Below, piece after piece: positions 25,323 to 37,170 of a stretch of 64,000 bases of DNA. The position numbers and the translations under genes were made by a program. Within the stretch, counting starts at the first letter, position 1, and each line of letters opens with the position of its first letter. Source of the DNA: Polytrichum commune (lineage: Eukaryota; Streptophyta; Polytrichopsida; Polytrichales; Polytrichaceae). The stretch covers positions 46,515,554 to 46,579,553 of the forward strand of contig OX485803.1 of assembly GCA_950295325.1 (NCBI GenBank), written 5' to 3'. The notes beneath the pieces are model-generated. The model saw nothing but the letters and a program-made list of their open reading frames with translations, had not been told where the DNA came from and made no database searches.

Positions 25323-25659
25323 CTTGACTAGCTGCTTAAACCCCCCAGAGAACTTCTGGTGAACGCCTCAGTGAGGTAAAACTCCAGCCAATCCACTCCA
25401 GACTTTTTATCAATTCAAGTCTATTCAGATCCCTTAGGCTTGATAAATTCCTGTTTCCGACCACCTGCAAAGTATATAATGCGCGGTAAGACAAGGTATG
25501 CATACAAAGAGTCTGGAAAATGGTCCCCGGTGAACTACACATGACAAAAAGGACTGTATGCACACCAGACAAATACCAAGCTGATTATGAAAGTGGGTTG
25601 GGTTCCAAGGAAGCGGGAGATTTAAGTTGCTTCTGTGTGCACGGATTAATCCAATAACA

Positions 25660-25962
25660 AGGATGAATTTAAACTAGGGTCCAAGACCAAAGAACCTCCA
25701 AAATCGAGCGATCCTATTGCTCGATAGAAAAACTTGGAACCCAAGGATTTTACACTAGGGTCAGTGTCCAAGATATGGAAAAATACACTGGAGCTAATGT
25801 GGCATCACTTTCTCGCCAAATTTCGGCCATCCCCACTCAAGAAAATACTCCTCCTCCTAGTTTGAGAGACCAATCTTCCAGATTTGGTCCAGTCTTGAGT
25901 CCGAAAGTAAAGTACATGATTGAGGGGCATTTTGGACCCCGGACCCTAACGTAAACCCACCC
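25660..25962. mobile_element. GGGTGGG-family MITE-like element inside the GBPL3-like leader intron
   Basis: The right end GGACCCTAACGTAAACCCACCC is inverted to the family's left end. The left end is eroded (GGATGAATTTAAACTAGGGT). The internal AATCGAGCGATCCTATTG and GTGGCATCACTTTCTCGCC match the copy at 7.6-8.2 kb. The ERD15-like leader intron has no element at the equivalent place. Confidence 0.75.
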
Positions 25963-26492
25963 TGAGGAGTGAATGATCCATTCAAGGAAGAGCGGCTACG
26001 CGTGTCCGTATGTGGCGGTAAGTTGAGACAGACCCCTCAGAGATAGGCTTAGGGTTCAAAGATCTCCTCGAAGCTTGAGAATGCAGATAAAGGAAATGAC
26101 CCCCAAATGATCGGGACCCTGCTGGAAACAGAAAACAGGGGGAGACACATACTCAGTGGAGAGTCAAATCCATCCCCATCACTTGCCACTGCTCTCCACT
26201 CCCAGCAATATTCTAGTCATTCACTTCTCCCCTGCTTCGTATCGACAATCGTTAACTGGAGTATGAAAGAGGATTTTACTAGCCAAAAATAATGCGCAGC
26301 TACTTCATGGTGCAATGATATGGACAAGGGTGATGGCAGCTGAATTTCGTGTGACCACCCTTACCAGTGCGATCTTGACTTCTCCGAAAACTCAAGAATC
26401 AGTCAACCACAAAAGGAGGAAGCACAGATTAAAAGAAGAACGGATACGAGTGAGCTAAACCTGAAACAAAATTCTCTCTATGAATGTGATAC

Positions 26493-26523
26493 TAATACGA
26501 TGGATGGGATGGGATGGGATGGA
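26493..26523. repeat. GGATG/ATGGG pentanucleotide repeat
   Basis: A short run of GATGG/GATGGGATGGGATGGGATGG lies in the GBPL3-like leader intron. Confidence 0.8.
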
Positions 26524-28720
26524 ATAGTAAGCAATATAAGAGCTAACTTATTGTGGTCTCCAAGTCTCGTGGTGGTGCTAATGATGGGAAATAGGAAGTT
26601 TAATTCCCCAGTCAAATCGAGAGAGCCATTCCATTTCAATTGTAGTCTTCACAGTTACTACAAAAACCACCGAAGTCGGAAAGATTGGAAATGACTATGT
26701 TTCCAGCACAGAACATCCACCCCAAGCCTCTTTTCTTGCCGAGATTATATTCAAATTCGCTGCAGTTAAACCCCGCTTGCAAGCACGACTCCAGGCAGGA
26801 GCAGATGACCCAAAAGAAATTTAAAATGGCGCCGATTTCATGGGAGAAAGAAAGGCTTCACTCCAGCATAAAAAGATAACAAGTTAACCTAAGCTGAAGT
26901 GCAAACCGCACCAAGCTCTAAGCTCATGCCACGTCAGTGCCCCTGAGGACAACCATTACGCACAATACTCAACTCACTCACCTCGCGAGACCCCTGTGGC
27001 TGTTCCAATCAATCGATGGATCGGTGCAGGAGAACGAAAGAAAGTAGAGTGCACGAGGTGACTGAAGACAACCTAAGAAACATGAGAGGATGGGGTTGTT
27101 GAAGCAGGAAAAGAAAGGTAGTAAATAATAGGTTGCAAGGGAATGGAAGCGAAGGGAAAGGAGTGGAGTTACGGTTTCTTGCCTTGCTACTTCGGTGCGC
27201 TTAGCGGCGTCCAAGAGGGCGCGGCTATGGCGACAGCGAGCTTCAAGGATTTCGACGAGCAGACAGTAAGAAGACGCCAGCTTCGCGTGGCTATGGCCGG
27301 CCACAGCCATGGTGAGGCCCACAGCCATAGCCGCCATAGCCGGTGGAAAAAGGCGGGAGCCCCTTCTTACCACCGTGATGCGCAGGAGCAGACAGAATAT
27401 TACCTTCTGTACATCCACCTGCACGCCATCATTCGTCCTTGTTCATCCATGCTCAGCTCCAATGGTTTCCAATACCATGCCCACACTAATTAAGTTAGTA
27501 AGGGCCGGTTTAACTTATAGCATGCCCACACTTGCTGATGTGGGTGACAAGCGAACGGCTCCTACCAGCGAGTGCCACTTTTAGCTTCAATTTGGGCAAT
27601 GATAATCATTAAATGTAACCAGTGTTGATGTGCATTAGTCAAGAATTTTAATGGAATGGAGCAATTATGATTGACTAGGAAATAAGTTCTTCAACGGCCA
27701 TGGTTTACACTGCGGTGAAGACTTCTTGTGATGGAGAACTTCAAGCGTGGATGTCAAAATGGAAACACTTTTTACTAGGGGAGTTCTCTCGAGGCAACCT
27801 CACAATTGTTATATTCGAGCATCCCACTATTATATTTTGAGGGCCCATAGAACAAGAGCTACACCTTGAGTAATGTTATGTTGTACCGACATTAGTTTTT
27901 TCCTATTCTCTAAGGTTCTTCTCATGAAGGTAAGATAGTGACTGCCCATGTTATATGCTAAATGTAGAATGGAACACAACCATGCAATTGAATAATGTTA
28001 TGCACTCATGAAACTTTACATGTTTCCAGTGCGATGTTACATTATCCCAGTAACTTGTAACTCCAACTCAACACAACAACCACACTATTTAAAAGATCAC
28101 ATTAATGATCCTATTTAGTGTAGAGTGGACACATTGGAACAACCTTAACCAATGCTTTCTTAGTTGGCTCTCTTCGTGACAAATGTACTACAAATTGTGT
28201 CCCATGTCATCTACCATAGAAATTTTGTATGTAGTTTGAAAGCGGTGTGTGATTTGAAACGTTTTCTAGCATAGAAGAACATACTCAAGTCTAAAATGTA
28301 CACTTCTAAGAGAAACTCATTTAATAAAATCTATGGGCACCACTTCAAAAAAAGTTGTCATGTTTACTAATGTGTTCATGTAAGTTTGCTTGGATTGTTA
28401 AACCCCTACATATGTTGGAATATTGGAAGTGTCCACTTTAGACACATTTTCCTTAGACAAAAAATAACATCCTCTACGCTAATCAACGACCTCTATGCTA
28501 ATCAACAACCTATCGATGTTGCTCTTATTCATAGCATTGTAGAAGCTCTTGGTAAGGGACCCCTTCCCGAGGCATCAAAAGCCGTGAACGTGAGATTACA
28601 TAGTGCCCCCCCCCCCCTTCCATATGAGAATACACAAGAGCAACGGATTATGTTCCACCTTATTCAAATCCTAGGCTTCCAATATTGGCAAAAGAGTTGG
28701 CTACCGTATACATTGTCTTA

Positions 28721-28979
28721 GGGCCATTGCACACACGAGATTGAAGGCCCATGACCATTGCATTCTAAGATCTCTCATTAGTCAAAAAGGGCGAGACCAT
28801 CCAAGTTCACTTCACACTGGACGGCGAAGGCCCAAGGGCCCAAAAAAACTATCATGGAAGAAAACTCTATAGTCTATGTGGGTTTCTACACGAGAGACTA
28901 GGGTTAATGTTTCATGATATGTTGGAATTTGCATCAGGTCCAACTCCAAGAGACCCTTGGCTCATGTGTGAAGTGACCC
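28721..28979. mobile_element. Tourist-like MITE, copy 2, internally deleted (259 bp)
   Basis: TIRs are GGGCCATTGCACACACGAG on the left and CTCATGTGTGAAGTGACCC on the right, flanked by TTA (28718-28720, 28980-28982). It is about half the length of the other two copies, with the middle missing. Confidence 0.85.
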
Positions 28980-29789
28980 TTAACCTTTTTTCTCCCTACG
29001 GGTGCATTTCATTGATAAAAGGAGATTTTAGATCATCAATGATGTCGAGGGCCTTTCAACTCAATTGCTACCATAAACTTACTTGCTCAACCACTCATTC
29101 GTTGTAGCTAACTTCAATACACATCTATGAGAAGAAGAAGAAAATCACTTACAAAAATTTGGTCAAAATTGAAAAGATAAAATGATTGTAAGTTAATCAA
29201 TGTGGAAATAGCTATCATACTCAAATAAATAAATAATTTTAGCATGATAATGGTGAATATTGGCTCACACTATTCAAAACATATTTCTAGAAGCAGTACT
29301 TTTTGAGGACAAGTTTGGGTACTTAGGGTGCTCCACATTATGTGCTAAATATCTTGTATCAAAGTATCGTGTTAAATATCGTGGATTAGCCTTTCAAAGT
29401 ATCGGAATTGGAAGCCTTTTGACTCAATTTATTTGGATCATCTCTTAATTTGTTATATTATTTTTGAGTTGGAATACTCCAAAGCCCATTGTGGTCAACC
29501 AAGGAGGTATCCGTTTACACTAGCCATCTTGGCCATGTCCCACCTTTTGCAAGGGAGCAAGTGCTCCTTAATTATCATGGCCTTGTTTAAATCTTCATGA
29601 TTGTGAGAATGTGGGACCACATGCAACATGCCACACTTTGATTAAAAAGTAGATGGGCCTTGAATGGTTACTTTCTTTGATTAGCTCACTTCTCCTAGGA
29701 TATGGAAACAAGCAATTAGTACAAAGTAGTAGCAAAATCCAAATCGAGGCTATAGTCGCTTTCCTCATAAATGTCATAGCTCATGTGAA

Positions 29790-30010
29790 TACCTAATTCA
29801 ACATCACAGTGAAGATTCTCATGCTCGTTAGATGTTCATATAGGTCACCCCAATTATGTTGATGATCAAGCTTGGGATTAATTATCATATTTTGAGCACG
29901 TAGCCCAATCTCATTTGCACACATGTCTTTTTGGTGCCATTTTTTAAGCCACACCTAACCACATACCACTCAAATACATGTGTCGGATTAAGAAAAGTAA
30001 AAAAGAATAA
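29790..30010. repeat. Dispersed repeat family D copy
   Basis: It has the family order: GTGAAGATTCTC, ATAGGTCACCCCAATTATGTT, GAGCACGTAGCCCAATCTCAT, ACATGTCTTTTTGGTGCCAT, CATACCACTCAAATACATGTG and ATTAAGAAAAG. Confidence 0.6.
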
Positions 30011-30690
30011 GGGATGTCTTCCATTATGCCTCATGTATGTACATTGATATGTGCAATAAAGGTTGCCTTTGCCTCTAAACCCATTATAGTTATAGTGGAT
30101 CAAATTCATATTACAATAACTTATAACTTTCTTCATTCATCCATGCAACAAAATAAGAATAAGAATAAGAATAATATTTAGTTTTTGTGGTAATAAATAT
30201 TCAATTTAGTGTGGAATACCAATGAGTTACTATGGAGCAACCTGACTGCACATGTCATCGCATTTCATTAAAATGTAAAATCGACAAATCCTTGGCCCTA
30301 TGTATACTGGAGCCTCTACTCATGTTATGCCACAGTGTGCTACATGATGGACTTGTCAAACGTGCACATAGGCCATCATATGTCTCCATATAGTTTCATT
30401 TTATTTGAAATATCTTATATTTTGTGTCCATAATTCTAGGTGTCCATAATCAATTGCAAACCGAAATATATGCACCTACCTTGTGTGTTGCTTGGGGTTT
30501 CTAGGTTATTTTAGAATCTATCATTTAGAACTATTATTCACATGCTATATGTGAATTAACCTAGAAGGTCTGATTCATCAACTTCAAGGTTGTTAACTTA
30601 GTTGAATGAAGTTTCTTACATTGGGTGCAAGGAACTTGGGTAACAAAATTGTACTAAAGTTCTTGCTCCAATCAACGTGTAGGATACTTA

Positions 30691-31190
30691 GGGCCACTTC
30701 ACACACGAGACTGAGAGCCCATGACGATTACACTTCAAGCACTCTCTTTGGTGGAAAAGGCGGAGCTGGTCCAAGTTCACTTCACACTACGCTTGAGGGA
30801 CCAACGGAGTACGTGAATGCAAGAAGGATGTAAAGTCTACATGGATTCCTACATGGCATCGAATGGATCGTGTTTCATGGTCACTCGGACTATTTTCAAA
30901 AACCACCTCTTGGAGGTAGATCTAACACACAACCGGGAGACCATGGCACTGCGAACGCTCACAACCGTTGATTTACTCTATTTTTATCATGTGTGAGGAC
31001 TTGCATGAATAGAAATTCATTGGAGTAACATTTGGTCGAGGGCCCAGGCACATATGACTTCACACTACACTTGAGGATCCATGACCACCCCACATGATTT
31101 TGGAGGTGTCTTGGGACGGCCTTTAGACGCTTTATTTTGGACTCTCAAATTTTTATGGTCACGGCTATTGGTTCGTGTGTGAAGTGGCCC
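30691..31190. mobile_element. Tourist-like MITE, copy 3, 500 bp
   Basis: TIRs are GGGCCACTTCACACACGAG and GTTCGTGTGTGAAGTGGCCC, flanked by TTA (30688-30690, 31191-31193). The interior aligns along its whole length with 15202-15698 (for example TTTCATGGTCACTCGGACTA), so both derive from one parent recently enough to compare. Confidence 0.9.
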
Positions 31191-33079
31191 TTACGTCATG
31201 CTTCCATGTAGCGGGCCATTCTCGCAAAGCAAAACAGACTTCATTGATACTGGCAAAGCTTTGGCATGTATCTTCAAGCATGTTGTTTGTTGAGAGATGC
31301 AAAGTTAGGGCATTGTTACACCAGTGACCAACGACCATGATCACCACTTTTTAAAACCTCTCATCCATTGAGAAATGAGTGGCGGTCTCACTACATTTTA
31401 CACAAGGTCACCAAAAATATAAGGGACAATGGATAAGAAGTGACATGGAAATGACATGGAACCCTACATGTGCAAATATGGATGATGTTTGGTGGTCACC
31501 CGGATATTGCAATGAGAGAACTCAAATAGGTTGTCCAAGTGGAAACTAAATGCTACCATGTTAGAAAATATTTTTTATAATTCTAAATGAAATAATTTTT
31601 TATACCAAATATCTACTTAAAGTAAACATGTATGTTTGAGTTTAAAAAAAAACAATATGTCCCGTTCTAATTCCGCTTTAAACACTATGTTCCATAACCA
31701 AGAAAGTGATGTGGATTTTTCTTGGTCATGGTCTTTGGACCGCCTACCATGACCACAAGAAATCATAAATCATCTTCTTGCAATCCTTGGTCACGTGTGT
31801 AAAACAACCCTCAACTATAAACCGGTGTTGGATTTACAGACATTCCTATCCAATCTTAGAATCTTCCAGTTGCCACCTCTTTCATTTTGTTATTTAGTTT
31901 CTATATAATCACTAAGAGATGGTTCACATCTATGGGTAAGTCCTAATAGTAATTGTTACATTTACCAATCTTAATGGTAAATCACCTAACTTTAAATTTC
32001 ATTTCATTCACACTTATAGGCAACTTTAACAAAGACGTTCACCTAGCTAGAGTGGGTTACTACTTTTATTTACACGTGGCCATTATTAAACTCACCTTGC
32101 CTGTCATGTGTCATCATGTCAATATGTTATTTGATCACTAGTACGTCATTAGTCGCTATCATGGTCTATACATTTAGCTAACCATCCTAGTATGCATGTG
32201 GTAAGTTACCACCAAGGTTAGGTGCTGACTGTGTTATTAGGTTATAACTATGTGATAACTTAACTTAGCGATGGTAACTTAATGTGTGAGGTAAGTTAAC
32301 AATGGGCCAAATGTGAATGTAGATCAAAATAAATACAATGTTAGGAAAAGATACACATGGGTGTGAACCATGCCTAAGAGTGTGAAATTCCTTCAATGCG
32401 TGTGGTCACGTGCCCGATTCGACAACAACTTCATAACACTTCCAAATTCATTACATGTGTAAAGTTTCAACAAAATTTGTAAGAGTTGTGTAATTTGACA
32501 TGTAAAGAAGGCCCATTGCTTTCTAGTAGTGTTAGGAAACTGTATGAGGACATCATATGCTATTATCCTTTGTAGACATTTTCTCTTTGATAGCACAAGT
32601 TAGCTCGTTTTCTTTGGATTGCACCTATGTCAACCAACTATAGAGACTGCAAGCCCTAATTTGTGTCAAGAATCAGAGAACCCTTAAAAAAAAATCAATT
32701 TATCTGAAAATAGTGAGACACTCAAAATACTGTTTTCTACTATCGTAGCAAGTATCTTGACACTGAAGAATGATTCATGTTTGTGCACTTATGTGGATTC
32801 TTAGACAGAAAACGGATTTGAACCACAAAGCAATGAACAGGTTTTTATCGTGATGCACTTGTGGATGTCCAATATCAGGTAGTTGTATTTGATATGTTAT
32901 CCTCAATGCATCAAAATTTTCTTCAGGCTGTGTGATTTCTTTGAGCTGGCTCTGCTTTTTGGTGTTTCTTGCATACCCATTAGGAGGTTCTTGATGGTAC
33001 ACATTGCTGGTCTGATGAGCACTTCCAACTCCACATGTATTTATGGCTGCTGGATGGCTTCGGAATTCGTCTCATGATG

Positions 33080-33365
33080 ACAACAATTGTGAATCATAAA
33101 GATTGTCCTTTAAAGTTTCAGAATTGCAGCTGAAAGTCAAAGTGAGGATTCTTCCTCTTTAAATGATCACATAGGCCCTCTCAATCATGTTCACAAATGA
33201 GCCTAGAACAGTGTGCACCTATATAATGAGCACATAGTCCAATCTCATTATGACACAGGTCTCTGTGGAGTCCATTCTTAACTACAAGACTTGCCATAGA
33301 GCACTCAAACATAGGTTTTCGATTGAAAGGAATTACCACATAAAATCATGCTAAGCCCTTCTCAA
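33080..33365. repeat. Dispersed repeat family D copy
   Basis: It shares the ordered blocks of the family, from TCAAAGTGAGGATTCTTCC through ACATAGTCCAATCTCATTAT to ACCACATAAAATC. Confidence 0.65.
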
Positions 33366-34087
33366 TTCAGCTATGAAACTACTAGAACCTGATGTGAAGC
33401 TTGTCAAAACTCACATCCTGAAACTCTTCCTAGTTGCAGCCAATATGCAACAATTTTGTGAATAAACTGGCACTTGCTCCAAAATTCAGCATAGGTATAC
33501 AATATGCATGAAATTGATCATCTTCACCAACCTTCATCATGTTCAGATCCAACATTGCAACAGTGTTTTCCAAATGTGTAATCTCTATGTACTATGAGCT
33601 TTTGTTCTAAAAAGGGCTCAGGGGTCTCCTCTTCAACATAATCTGCAAACTATAAAACCCCAACCTATAAATGCCACCGCCTGTACATTTTTTTACACTG
33701 TGTCTCAAAGGTTCAAGTACCTGCTACTTGCCCCCGAGTTCCTATGTCAGGAATCTATTCCACTATGTCAATATCTCATACTCTCTTAGAGCCTTGAGGG
33801 AACCAATGCTGTTCTACCTTCAGAGGCTAATTCTCCACACAAAAAAGTTATTATATAGAATCTTCCAGTTTTCAGTTTCCCTATTTTCTAGTCATAAGAA
33901 CAAGTTGCACGGAGATGGAGTTTTTGCAATGGATTCCAATGTGTTCTTTTTCCCCTAATTGGTTGTGGTGCCCTGAGCTGCATGTAATCTAGGATGTAAG
34001 GCTGAGCTGAAAAAGTTGGGAGTAATATACATCTGACAAAATTTGGCAGTACTTGATTGTTGTAGGTCCACGCAAGGGCCTCAAGAA

Positions 34088-36541
34088 TCAAACAAACACC
34101 TTGTCGTCCCCTTGTGTTGTGGGCCTTGTGAAAGACGTGAATTCTTGTTGAGACATATCACCCCCTTTGACAGGATCAAATGAGCACCTGTAAAAGCTGT
34201 GGACAGAAGGTCTGATAGTCAGATTAACCATGCTGATGGGCAACAGATGATAAAGATTGGGTATTCTTCACAAATTTACAGCAGATGAATTGGGAACACC
34301 ATGGCATTTGGCAAGAAAGCTATGCTTGTACTCTTGGATGCATCATCGGTAATCAAGTTATGATTGGACAAAAACTAAAAAATCCATTGAATATGATTAG
34401 AAATATCAATATAATAGAAGTTCAATTTCCTATGCTACAAAGGTCCTGACAAGACATGAGCATTGACATATCAGACACGTTTAAGAGTTTCTTTTAGAAC
34501 ACAAATCACAGAGAAAAGAGTAAGCACAGGGCAAAGAGATTGAAGGACCCAAAAATATACAATATGTTACTGGGCCTAATAATTAAGTCATTGTGTGCTG
34601 AAGTCACCAACAGAGGACCACTGGTGGTTGTACAGGACGTGACGCCCAGAATTATACTACAGGAATGTAACAGGATGTCAAAGATGTTATGCCCAGTCAC
34701 TAACCTTCCATTAGCACAGACAATATTTATTGTGTGTTTCTGTGGACCAAACGCAACAATTGCTCGTGTTTCTTCAGGCAGCCGGAACTGGGCAAGTGAC
34801 CATTCTGAGCTAAAGTACTTTGGCAACACTCCTGCCAATATGTGACATGAAGTCAATAATTGTTTCTAGAGATACCAGAACAATGAGTAATGTAGCATCA
34901 TACAGATGTAACATAGTACATAATGTGGAAAAGGAAAAATACGTAAATACCATGTTGGTAATTCAAGTATAACCAAAGACAAAAAAGACTAGATGGATAT
35001 CCTTGACTGGAAGTGTAATTGAAGAATGTGTAGCTCTTATTCATGCGAATAATCTGGTAACCTGGACTACTTGTTGGACTGTTATTGACAACTGTCATCT
35101 GATAATCAAAACTGGACTCAAGATCTCTGGCCAAACAACCCAGCATAATGCTAGGACCGCATGGACACCATAGAAAAGCATTTGCAAGAAGTCAAGTATA
35201 CCTTTCATGAAAGACAACGATGAACCTGCGTTTGCAGCCGCAAATGACAACAATGCAGACCCTGTCATGAATAGGGAGCTGCCACTGCCAGATGAAACTA
35301 GTGCTTTGCTCCGGTTACCACTGCTAGGCATGTCAGAGTGCATATCCTCGCTAGCCTTGATGCTAAAAACATGAACTGTGCCTTTGTCACTAGAGAGAAC
35401 AAGCCACCGAGCATTTGCAGAGAATGCCATACTGAATATGTCTGCTCGATCCGCCCCTCGTCTCAACTGCTCCAATAAATACACAAAATGTTCAGATCAC
35501 TGATGATAGCTGTTCCCATCATAATATCAGTGAAAAGGCGGCTAGGTTATGTTGGCTGATGATACACATCTTTAATACTGTTAACATCTGGACATTCAGT
35601 GGGTTATCATTATTTGAAGTTTTGAAAAACTACATCTGTGAATTAATTTAGAAGTGCAAAGTGCAAGGGTAATTGTCATCTTCAAGACCACACATAACCT
35701 TTGCATATGCCTTCGTTTTAGGTCACACAAGCATATCACGAAATGTCTTTATACAGGTGAAAAGTAAAACAAGGTCAAACAGTAAGGTCCATTGTGCATT
35801 AGGTACCTCTTGCACCTTCGTCCCATCCGCAGTGCTGAAAATGTTGACGATTGTACCCCTCATGCTTGCTGTTGCCAACAAAGACCCGTTTGAAGTAAGA
35901 GCCATGCATGCAAGCGAAGATTCATGTGCCTGCACAAACCTTGTTTTCTTCTCACTGTACAACTCGATCCGGACCTCTCCCCTTCGTTGCCCAGGGCAAG
36001 CCAACACGCACGAAGTTGATGCGGGCGAAAGGGCGCACAACCCATTCATGTTACTCAGCGTCTCGATCTGATGGAGCACTTTGAGGTTGTCAAAGTTGTA
36101 GACGTAAATCTTGTGTTCCAACACAACAACAATCCGGTCCCGACGTAATTTCACGGCCCGCACTGCGCTCCGGAACGAGAGCTCACCTATACACCGGCTT
36201 TGAAAGTCATCCCAAAGCATCACCTTCATGGGCGAGTAGCGAGGGTTTTTGCCCCCTCCCACGAGGGCCAACATATTGCTTCTAAATAGCATCTCGACAA
36301 TCGCGATCCCAGCGCCATCGAACTCCCGCCGGAAAGTTTCCTTAAACGGATCGCAGCTGTAAATTCGAAACCCAGATTCCGTCCCGCATGTGAAGCACCC
36401 ATAGTCTTGGTTGAATCCAACAAAAAGGAGAGAATTGTTATTCATTTGGGACTCGTTCTCAATGGAACCGGTTGGGGATAGCCGGGATGGTGAAGGGGCC
36501 TTCGACCCCAGAGGAGAGGGTGATGCCGATCCTGCCATCAT
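34088..36541 (-). CDS. ATG18: ATG18/WIPI PROPPIN autophagy protein, 411 aa
   Basis: Four coding exons, 36541-35807, 35466-35202, 34831-34705 and 34196-34088, join in phase to 411 residues; Arabidopsis ATG18a is about 425. The protein is a WD40-type beta-propeller that binds PI3P and PI(3,5)P2 and works in autophagosome formation at the ER and phagophore. Visible marks are the conserved start of blade 1 ([19 protein letters not shown]), the blade-5 stretch [21 protein letters not shown] and the phosphoinositide-binding L/FRRG motif as [12 protein letters not shown]. That motif falls exactly at the start of exon 2, residues 246-249. The tail [14 protein letters not shown] is exon 4. The first ATG of an ATG-ATG pair is taken as start; an acceptor at 36589-36591 suggests a leader intron. 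No broken codons are seen. Confidence 0.95.
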
Positions 36542-36764
36542 TTTTGGTTCTACTTCCAACTTTTTGCAAGGAGAATGTGAACTTTTTACTGATAATAATG
36601 TGTGTGCTTGTCAAGGTGCCTTAAAATAATATTAAAATGATGCAGTTCTTCCATGGAGATCAATCCAGTTTGTTGTCCTGGCCTGTATCCCTCCCAAATC
36701 ATAGACAAACACACAGAGTGAGCCTAACTAGACTATTATAATCTGAGAGAAGACTGACTGACTG

Positions 36765-37170
36765 TTCCTATTACACTGAGCTCCTATCATCAGAAAGGGA
36801 TACTAATTACCACGAAACAGCTATTTTATCAGTCTAAAACCATCAGATGTAAAAGGCGAAGACATGCAGTGATTTGTGTCCGACATAGCTGGATGATAGT
36901 GCAAAGTTCCTTGTTCCTCACAAGATTCTGCTTTCAGAAACCTCAAATCCCTTTACCAAAATTGACCGTATTGTGATGATGCATCTGTAGATAACCTAAT
37001 AGGCAAATATATATTCCTAAACACTGAACTCCTTTCGTCAGAAAGGAATAACGCATACTCTGAAAGGGCTGTTATCTGCAGTCTACAAACCATCAAAGTT
37101 GAGAGGTGAAGAACTCGAATTCCTTCCCCAAAATCGACGTTATTGTGATGAATGCATAGATAACCTAATT
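36765..37170. repeat. Tandem duplication in the ATG18 leader intron
   Basis: Unit 1 (about 36765-37000) and unit 2 (about 37018-37170) share CACTGAGCTCCTATCATCAGA / CACTGAACTCCTTTCGTCAG and ATTGTGATGATGCATCTGTAG / ATTGTGATGAATGCATAGATAACC. Unit 2 lacks a central part. Confidence 0.7.

Larger units (their letters stand above)
25323..27420 (-). promoter_or_regulatory. Promoter, leader exons and leader intron of the GBPL3-like gene (duplicated cassette, copy 2)
   Basis: Leader exon 1 ends at 26982 with the same TCTCGCGAG|GTGAGT donor as the ERD15-like gene. The intron is 26981-25465, and leader exon 2 starts at 25464 after TTGCAG with GTGGTCGGAAACAGGAATT, against GTGCTCGACAACAGGAATT in copy 1. 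Homology stops right after this, so the ATG regions are unrelated. The intron is longer here, partly because of a MITE-like insertion at 25660-25962. The leader has an open frame ending ..HRGLAR before the donor; its start is not conserved in copy 1, so I do not call it coding. Confidence 0.75.
27421..34087. other. Intergenic repeat-rich DNA between the GBPL3-like promoter and the ATG18 3' end
   Basis: No gene is recognised in 6.7 kb. It holds two Tourist-like elements and two copies of dispersed repeat D (listed separately). It also has a 12-C run near 28606-28617 and a decayed Tourist-like end near 31790 (CTTGGTCACGTGTGTAAAACAACCCT). An open frame at 28386-28721 has no recognised domain and abuts a MITE. 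The last kilobase probably holds ATG18 3' UTR. Confidence 0.6.

Noticed and set aside
26978..27424. 148-codon minus-strand frame in the GBPL3-like leader as a possible N-terminal extension
   Set aside because: It ends in a stop shortly after splicing into leader exon 2, and the frame in the other cassette copy has no upstream ATG.
28386..28721. 111-codon plus-strand open frame
   Set aside because: No recognised domain, contains a 12-C run coding poly-Pro, and its stop lies at the end of a Tourist-like element; no splice partners found.
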